Shown: one piece after another, positions 60,650 to 64,000 of the stretch
How positions within the stretch are numbered: position 1 is the first letter of the stretch
Layout of the letters: every line of letters starts with the position of its first letter
NCBI RefSeq assembly: GCF_004187715.1
Contig: NZ_QZWF01000001.1
Coordinates: 1,364,001 to 1,428,000 of the forward strand
Length of the DNA: 64,000 nucleotides
Direction of reading: 5' to 3'
From: Streptomyces sp. F001
GTDB lineage: Bacteria > Actinomycetota > Actinomycetes > Streptomycetales > Streptomycetaceae
The notes under the pieces: model-generated
Databases searched by the model: none
Told to the model about the DNA's origin: nothing
Seen by the model: the letters and a program-made list of their open reading frames with translations, nothing else
Translations under genes and position numbers: made by a program

Positions 60650-61204
60650 ATGAACAGCCATGGGCAGGACGAGCAGCAGGTCGTGTGGACCGTCGTCGAC
60701 AGCGACATCGGTCCGCTGCTGCTGGCCGCGACGACCGAGGGCTTGGTCAACGTCGTGTTCCACGCCACGGACGCAGTGCGCGACAGGGCGCTCGCCCGGC
60801 TGGCGTCCCGGCTGGGCGCCGAGCCGGTCGAGGCACCCGGCTCTCCCCTGCTGGCCGAGGCGATACGTCAGGTGGAGGCCTACTTCGCGGGTGAGCGGCG
60901 GGACTTCCGGCTGCCGCTGGACTGGTCATTGATCTCGGGCTTCAACCGTCAGGTGCTGCGCGAGCTGGCGTCCGGCGTGCCGTACGGCACGGTGGTCGGT
61001 TACGGCGATCTGGCCGACCGGGTCGGTCAGCCGGGTGCGGCCCAGGCGGTGGGCATGGCGATGGGCTCCAATCCGCTGCCGGTGGTCGTGCCCTGCCACC
61101 GGGTCGTCGAGAGCGACGGCGGCATCGGCGGGTTCGGCGGCGGTCTGGAGACCAAGCGGAGGCTGCTGGCGCTGGAGGGCGTGCTGCCCGAGCCGCTGTT
61201 CTGA
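60650..61204 (+). CDS. ogt: Methylated-DNA--protein-cysteine methyltransferase
   Basis: This 184-residue suicide repair protein removes alkyl groups from O6-alkylguanine onto its own cysteine. The acceptor is in VVVPCHRVVESDGGIGGFGG. The DNA-binding helix-turn-helix is VPYGTVVGYGDLADRVGQPG with the following AQAVGMAMGSNP. The short N-terminal domain (VVDSDIGPLLLAATTEGLVN) makes it an Ogt rather than an Ada. The leaderless start and damage-type promoter link it to the uvr genes of this window. Confidence 0.95.
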   Translation: MNSHGQDEQQVVWTVVDSDIGPLLLAATTEGLVNVVFHATDAVRDRALARLASRLGAEPVEAPGSPLLAEAIRQVEAYFAGERRDFRLPLDWSLISGFNRQVLRELASGVPYGTVVGYGDLADRVGQPGAAQAVGMAMGSNPLPVVVPCHRVVESDGGIGGFGGGLETKRRLLALEGVLPEPLF

Positions 61205-61217
61205 GGCCCGGCCCCAC

Positions 61218-61646
61218 TCACGCGTAGTGACGTGCCTCCAGAACGTTGCCGTCCGGATCGCGGAAGTAGAAGCTGCGGGGCGCCTTGCCGCGTGCGCCGA
61301 AGGAGTCGCGGGAGATGTCCGAGACGGGGACCGAGCGCTCCTCCAGGCGTGTGCGCAGTGCGTCGAAGTCGTGCTCCGACAGTGCCAGGCAGACGTGGTT
61401 GACCGGGTGGCCCGCGCTCCCGGCGGCGTCGGGGAGCATGTTCATGCGTTCGGCCATGCTGAGAGGTGCGAGGTCGAAGATGGTCTCGTCATTGAGGCGT
61501 ACGGAAGGGAAGGACACCTTGCCCGCGGCGAACTCGGTGACTCTCAAGGGCTCCAGGCCCACCGCCTTCTCGTAGAAGTCTGCGGCGGCGGCCGGGTCGC
61601 GCACCCACAGGACGACGTGATCGAGACGTGTCGTGTTGTCCGTCAT
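61218..61646 (-). CDS. VOC superfamily (glyoxalase-like) protein
   Basis: The 142-residue protein has the two beta-alpha-beta-beta-beta repeats of the vicinal oxygen chelate fold: LDHVVLWVRDPAAAADFYEK with the first metal histidine, VNHVCLALSEHDFDALRTRL with the second, and SFYFRDPDGNVLEARHYA with the glutamate at the end. Relatives include glyoxalase I and fosfomycin- or bleomycin-resistance proteins. The substrate is unknown. It converges on ogt (13-bp gap) and is divergent from psuG. Confidence 0.9.
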   Translation of the reverse strand: MTDNTTRLDHVVLWVRDPAAAADFYEKAVGLEPLRVTEFAAGKVSFPSVRLNDETIFDLAPLSMAERMNMLPDAAGSAGHPVNHVCLALSEHDFDALRTRLEERSVPVSDISRDSFGARGKAPRSFYFRDPDGNVLEARHYA

Positions 61647-61745
61647 GCTCCCCAGGCTGGTGTCGTCCCTCACCGGCCGCAAGGGTTTGACTGGGCCCGC
61701 CGCCCGCCAGAGATGAGGGAAGACCGACAGACAGGAGGCAGGCGC

Positions 61746-62654
61746 GTGACGCTGGTGGTGTCTGAAGAGGTACGGGAGGCGGTCCACGCGCGCCGGCCCG
61801 TGGTGGCCCTGGAGTCCACGATCATCGCGCACGGGCTGCCGCGGCCACGCAATCTGCAGGTGGCGCTCGAGCTGGAGGAGGCCGTACGGCAGGAGGGCGC
61901 CGTCCCGGCGACGATCGCCGTGCTGGACGGACGGCCCCGGGTCGGCCTGGACAAGGAGCAGCTGGAGCGGGTCGCCAGCGAGGACGGGATCCGCAAGCTG
62001 GGCCACCGTGACCTGGCCCTCGCCGTTGCCTCCGGGGCGAGCGGGGCGACCACGGTCTCCGCGACCGCGCTGCTGGCGGCGCTGGCCGGAGTGCGGGTCT
62101 TCGCCACCGGCGGGCTCGGCGGGGTGCACCGGCAGTGGACGGTGACGCAGGACGAGTCCGCCGACCTGGGCCTGCTGGCGCGCACGCGGATCACGGTGGT
62201 GTGCGCGGGGGTGAAGTCGATCCTGGACGTACCGGCGACTCTGCAGCGGCTGGAGACACTGGGCGTCGCGGTGGCCGGGTACGGCACGGACCGTTTCCCC
62301 GGCTTCTACCTCTCCGACTCGGGACACCCGGTGGACTGGACCCTGGACAGCCCGCAGCAGGTGGCGGAGGTCATGCGGGCCCAGGACACGCTCGGTGTCC
62401 CGGACTCGGCGCTGATCGTGGCCAACCCCGTTCCGGAGGCGGAGCAACTGGATCCCGGGCTGCACGCACGTGTGCTCACCGACGCGCTGCGGGCCTGCGA
62501 GGAGGAGGGAGTCAGCGGCCAGGCCGTCACACCGTTCCTGCTCGACCATCTGGTACGACACACCGACGGTGCCTCGCTGCGGGCCAACCTGGCCGCAGTA
62601 CGCGGCAACGTACGGCTGGCGGGGCGGATCGCGGCGGCCTGGGCCGGCGCGTGA
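61746..62654 (+). CDS. psuG: Pseudouridine-5'-phosphate glycosidase
   Basis: PsuG splits pseudouridine 5'-phosphate reversibly into uracil and ribose 5-phosphate. The 302-residue protein has VVALESTIIAHGLPRPRNLQ, AVLDGRPRVGLDKEQLERVA, SGASGATTVSAT, RVFATGGLGGVHR and VVCAGVKSILDVPATLQRLE, the conserved active-site segments (Glu and Lys included) of the family. GTG 61746 has AGGAGG seven bases upstream. It overlaps a PfkB kinase gene by GTGA, the usual kinase-glycosidase pair for pseudouridine salvage. Confidence 0.95.
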   Translation: MTLVVSEEVREAVHARRPVVALESTIIAHGLPRPRNLQVALELEEAVRQEGAVPATIAVLDGRPRVGLDKEQLERVASEDGIRKLGHRDLALAVASGASGATTVSATALLAALAGVRVFATGGLGGVHRQWTVTQDESADLGLLARTRITVVCAGVKSILDVPATLQRLETLGVAVAGYGTDRFPGFYLSDSGHPVDWTLDSPQQVAEVMRAQDTLGVPDSALIVANPVPEAEQLDPGLHARVLTDALRACEEEGVSGQAVTPFLLDHLVRHTDGASLRANLAAVRGNVRLAGRIAAAWAGA

Positions 62655-63607
62655 GCGGCTCGGGGACGCCGGGGCAGGGGGCCGCTTCGACTCGCCGGGG
62701 TTCCCCGAGCGGTGCGCTGCTGGTGGTCGGGGACGTGGTGACGGACGTCGTTGCCCGGCATCGAGGGCCTCTGGCCGCGGGCACCGACACAGCCGCCGTG
62801 ATCCGGACGGTGCCTGGTGGCGCGGGCGCCAATGTGGCCTGCTGGGCTGCCCATTGGGGTTGCGCGGAGGTGCGGCTGCTCGGGCGGGTGGGGAAGGACG
62901 CGGCGGATTGGCACGAGCGGGAGCTGGCCGCCGCCGGAGTGCGGTCACGTCTGGTCATCGATCCGCAGGCGCCGACCGGGACGGTGATCTGCCTCGTCGA
63001 CACAGGCGCTTCGGCAGAGCGGACGTTCCTCACCGACAGCGGTGCCTCGCTGCGTCTCGAGCCCGGTGACTGGTCGGACACCTTGCTCGACGGCGTCGCA
63101 TGGCTGCATCTGTCCGGCTATCTGCTCTTCTCCGAGCAGAGCTGTGCGCTGGCGGCGCTGGCCCTGGCATCGGCACGCGCACGTGGGGTGCCGGTGAGTC
63201 TGGATCCGGCGTCGGCCGGTTTCCTCGTGGAGCTGGGCGTCGACCGTTTCCTTGCGTCGGTCGAAGGGGTGGAGGTCCTGCTGCCCAGCCGGGACGAGGC
63301 GTGCCTGCTCACCGGGTTGCCGGATGCGGCGGACGCGGTGGCGAAACTGAGCCGCCACGTCCCGCTGGTGGTCGCCAAGCAGGGGGCGGACGGGGCTCTG
63401 GTCGCCCGCTCCGGGACCGTGCACAGTCGGGTGCCCGCCGCACCCGCGAGGCCCTTGGACACCACCGGCGCCGGCGACGCGTTCACGGGCGCGTTCCTCA
63501 CCGCCCTCCTCGCAGGCGCCGAGCCCGAGGCCGCGGCGGCGGACGGGTGTCTGGCGGGTGCGCGGGCGGTCGAACAGGTGGGCGGCAGGCCTCCGGTGAG
63601 CAGCTGA
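62651..63607 (+). CDS. PfkB family kinase, probable pseudouridine kinase
   Basis: The 318-residue ribokinase-family protein has LLVVGDVVTDVVARHRGPL, the substrate loop TVPGGAGANVACWAAHWG, VGKDAADWHERELAAAGV and the catalytic DTTGAGDAFTGAFLTALL. GTG 62651 overlaps the psuG stop codon. The coupling to psuG suggests that it phosphorylates pseudouridine, giving the substrate of PsuG, but general sugar or nucleoside kinases of this family look alike. I therefore leave the symbol open. Confidence 0.85.
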   Translation: MSGSGTPGQGAASTRRGSPSGALLVVGDVVTDVVARHRGPLAAGTDTAAVIRTVPGGAGANVACWAAHWGCAEVRLLGRVGKDAADWHERELAAAGVRSRLVIDPQAPTGTVICLVDTGASAERTFLTDSGASLRLEPGDWSDTLLDGVAWLHLSGYLLFSEQSCALAALALASARARGVPVSLDPASAGFLVELGVDRFLASVEGVEVLLPSRDEACLLTGLPDAADAVAKLSRHVPLVVAKQGADGALVARSGTVHSRVPAAPARPLDTTGAGDAFTGAFLTALLAGAEPEAAAADGCLAGARAVEQVGGRPPVSS

Positions 63608-63879
63608 CAGCAGGCAGAACGGCGAGCCTGGTCCGCCTTGTCGACCGCCTCCTGGGTGCGGCAGTTCCCCTCACGTCCACCCCTTGCGTCCCACGCCGAA
63701 ATCATCGGAACCGCGGCAAGATCCATGGTGTCGGAGGGTGGTGAGGGCCTCGGAGCGCGCTCCCGCCCCGGACTGCCGGTTGTCCAGGAGAGACCCGTCC
63801 ATTGACGTCATACCGAGATCATCCCATTTATCCGACTTGCCGGGAGGGGGCGACGCTCCGGCACGACGGGAGGTCCACG
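63608..63879. other. Intergenic region after the psuG-kinase pair
   Basis: These 272 bp hold no supported gene. TTGACG (63802-63807) inside TGACGTCA is a possible -35; the best -10 candidate 18 bp on is the weak ATTTAT (63826-63831). This would serve the gene that starts at 63880. Confidence 0.4.
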
Positions 63880-64000
63880 ATGAGGTGGACGAGGTGGACG
63901 AGGTATCGGGCGCCGGGCGCATCGAGACGGGCGGTCGGCCCCGTGCCGACGCCAGGTGGCGTAATTCCCGCCACGGGACCGCCACAGGCCCCACGGGCCA
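63880..64000 (+). CDS. Start of an unidentified gene (runs off the right edge)
   Basis: ATG 63880 is preceded by GGGAGG with a six-base gap, an excellent ribosome binding site, and the frame stays open for 40 codons to the window end. The visible residues (MRWTRWTRYRAP then a Pro/Gly-rich stretch) are basic and of low complexity; the first codons come from a tandem AGGTGGACG repeat. They show no known domain. This could be the cytoplasmic head of a membrane protein. Confidence 0.4.
   Translation, partial: MRWTRWTRYRAPGASRRAVGPVPTPGGVIPATGPPQAPRA

Noticed and set aside
63671..63994. A 107-codon minus-strand frame at the right edge
   Set aside because: No ribosome binding site, Ser/Thr/Arg-rich without any domain, and it runs against a better start with GGGAGG on the plus strand.

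Overview
This window is chromosomal DNA from a Streptomyces species. The G+C content is very high, third positions are strongly G/C, GTG starts are common, and many genes are coupled by 4-base ATGA or GTGA overlaps. The gene order (suf regulator, ctaA/ctaB, tkt-tal-zwf-opcA-pgl, pgi, secG-tpiA-pgk-gap, whiA-yvcK-rapZ-uvrC, uvrA, aroQ, Ter genes, uvrB) matches, from memory, the conserved core of the S. coelicolor chromosome. I see no tRNA, rRNA, insertion sequence, prophage or CRISPR array.

Layout. 1-2280: start of the suf regulator gene (minus) and a divergent two-gene ABC exporter. 2344-6661: heme A synthase, a nucleotidyltransferase-like gene, a frameshifted amidohydrolase, a small conserved protein and heme O synthase. 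7019-13627: a five-gene operon for the pentose phosphate pathway. 13671-20323 (minus): a sugar ABC importer without its own ATPase, an alpha-glucosidase, and a second, solitary sugar-binding protein. 20444-24032: a PadR regulator with a LolD-type ATPase and a frameshifted FtsX-like permease. 24051-30469 (minus): a DUF2087 regulator, pgi, an RbpA-family protein, secG, and gap-pgk-tpiA. 30708-38966 (minus): an M14 carboxypeptidase, then the overlapping uvrC-rapZ-yvcK-whiA cluster. 39258-42915: an HTH protein, a Rieske lipoprotein, and a LacI regulator with a fructokinase-like kinase. 42999-49572: uvrA, a mycothiol-dependent enzyme homologue, a metallo-beta-lactamase fold protein, aroQ and an LD-carboxypeptidase. 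49634-56216: an MHS transporter, a ChaA-type antiporter, TerC under a probable manganese riboswitch, a TerD-ATPase fusion and TerD. 56377-64000: uvrB, an MHYT membrane protein, a secreted glycerophosphodiesterase, an O6-alkylguanine methyltransferase, a VOC protein, psuG with a PfkB kinase, and the start of a further gene.

Regulation is the richest part. Four DNA-repair genes (uvrC, uvrA, uvrB, ogt) carry the TTGTCRGTG-N8-TANNNT promoter of the LexA-independent, PafBC-type damage response; the uvrC copy is degenerate. The sufR start lies inside a SufR-type operator. terC has a leader that fits the yybP-ykoY manganese riboswitch, with a hairpin that would bury its ribosome binding site. A 26-bp palindrome precedes the LacI-kinase operon. 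At least eight genes appear to be leaderless.

Four otherwise well-conserved genes (amidohydrolase, FtsX permease, rapZ, TerD-ATPase fusion) each have one frameshift, mostly in G/C runs. Either this is a sequence with a few indel errors or these are recent mutations; raw reads would decide.
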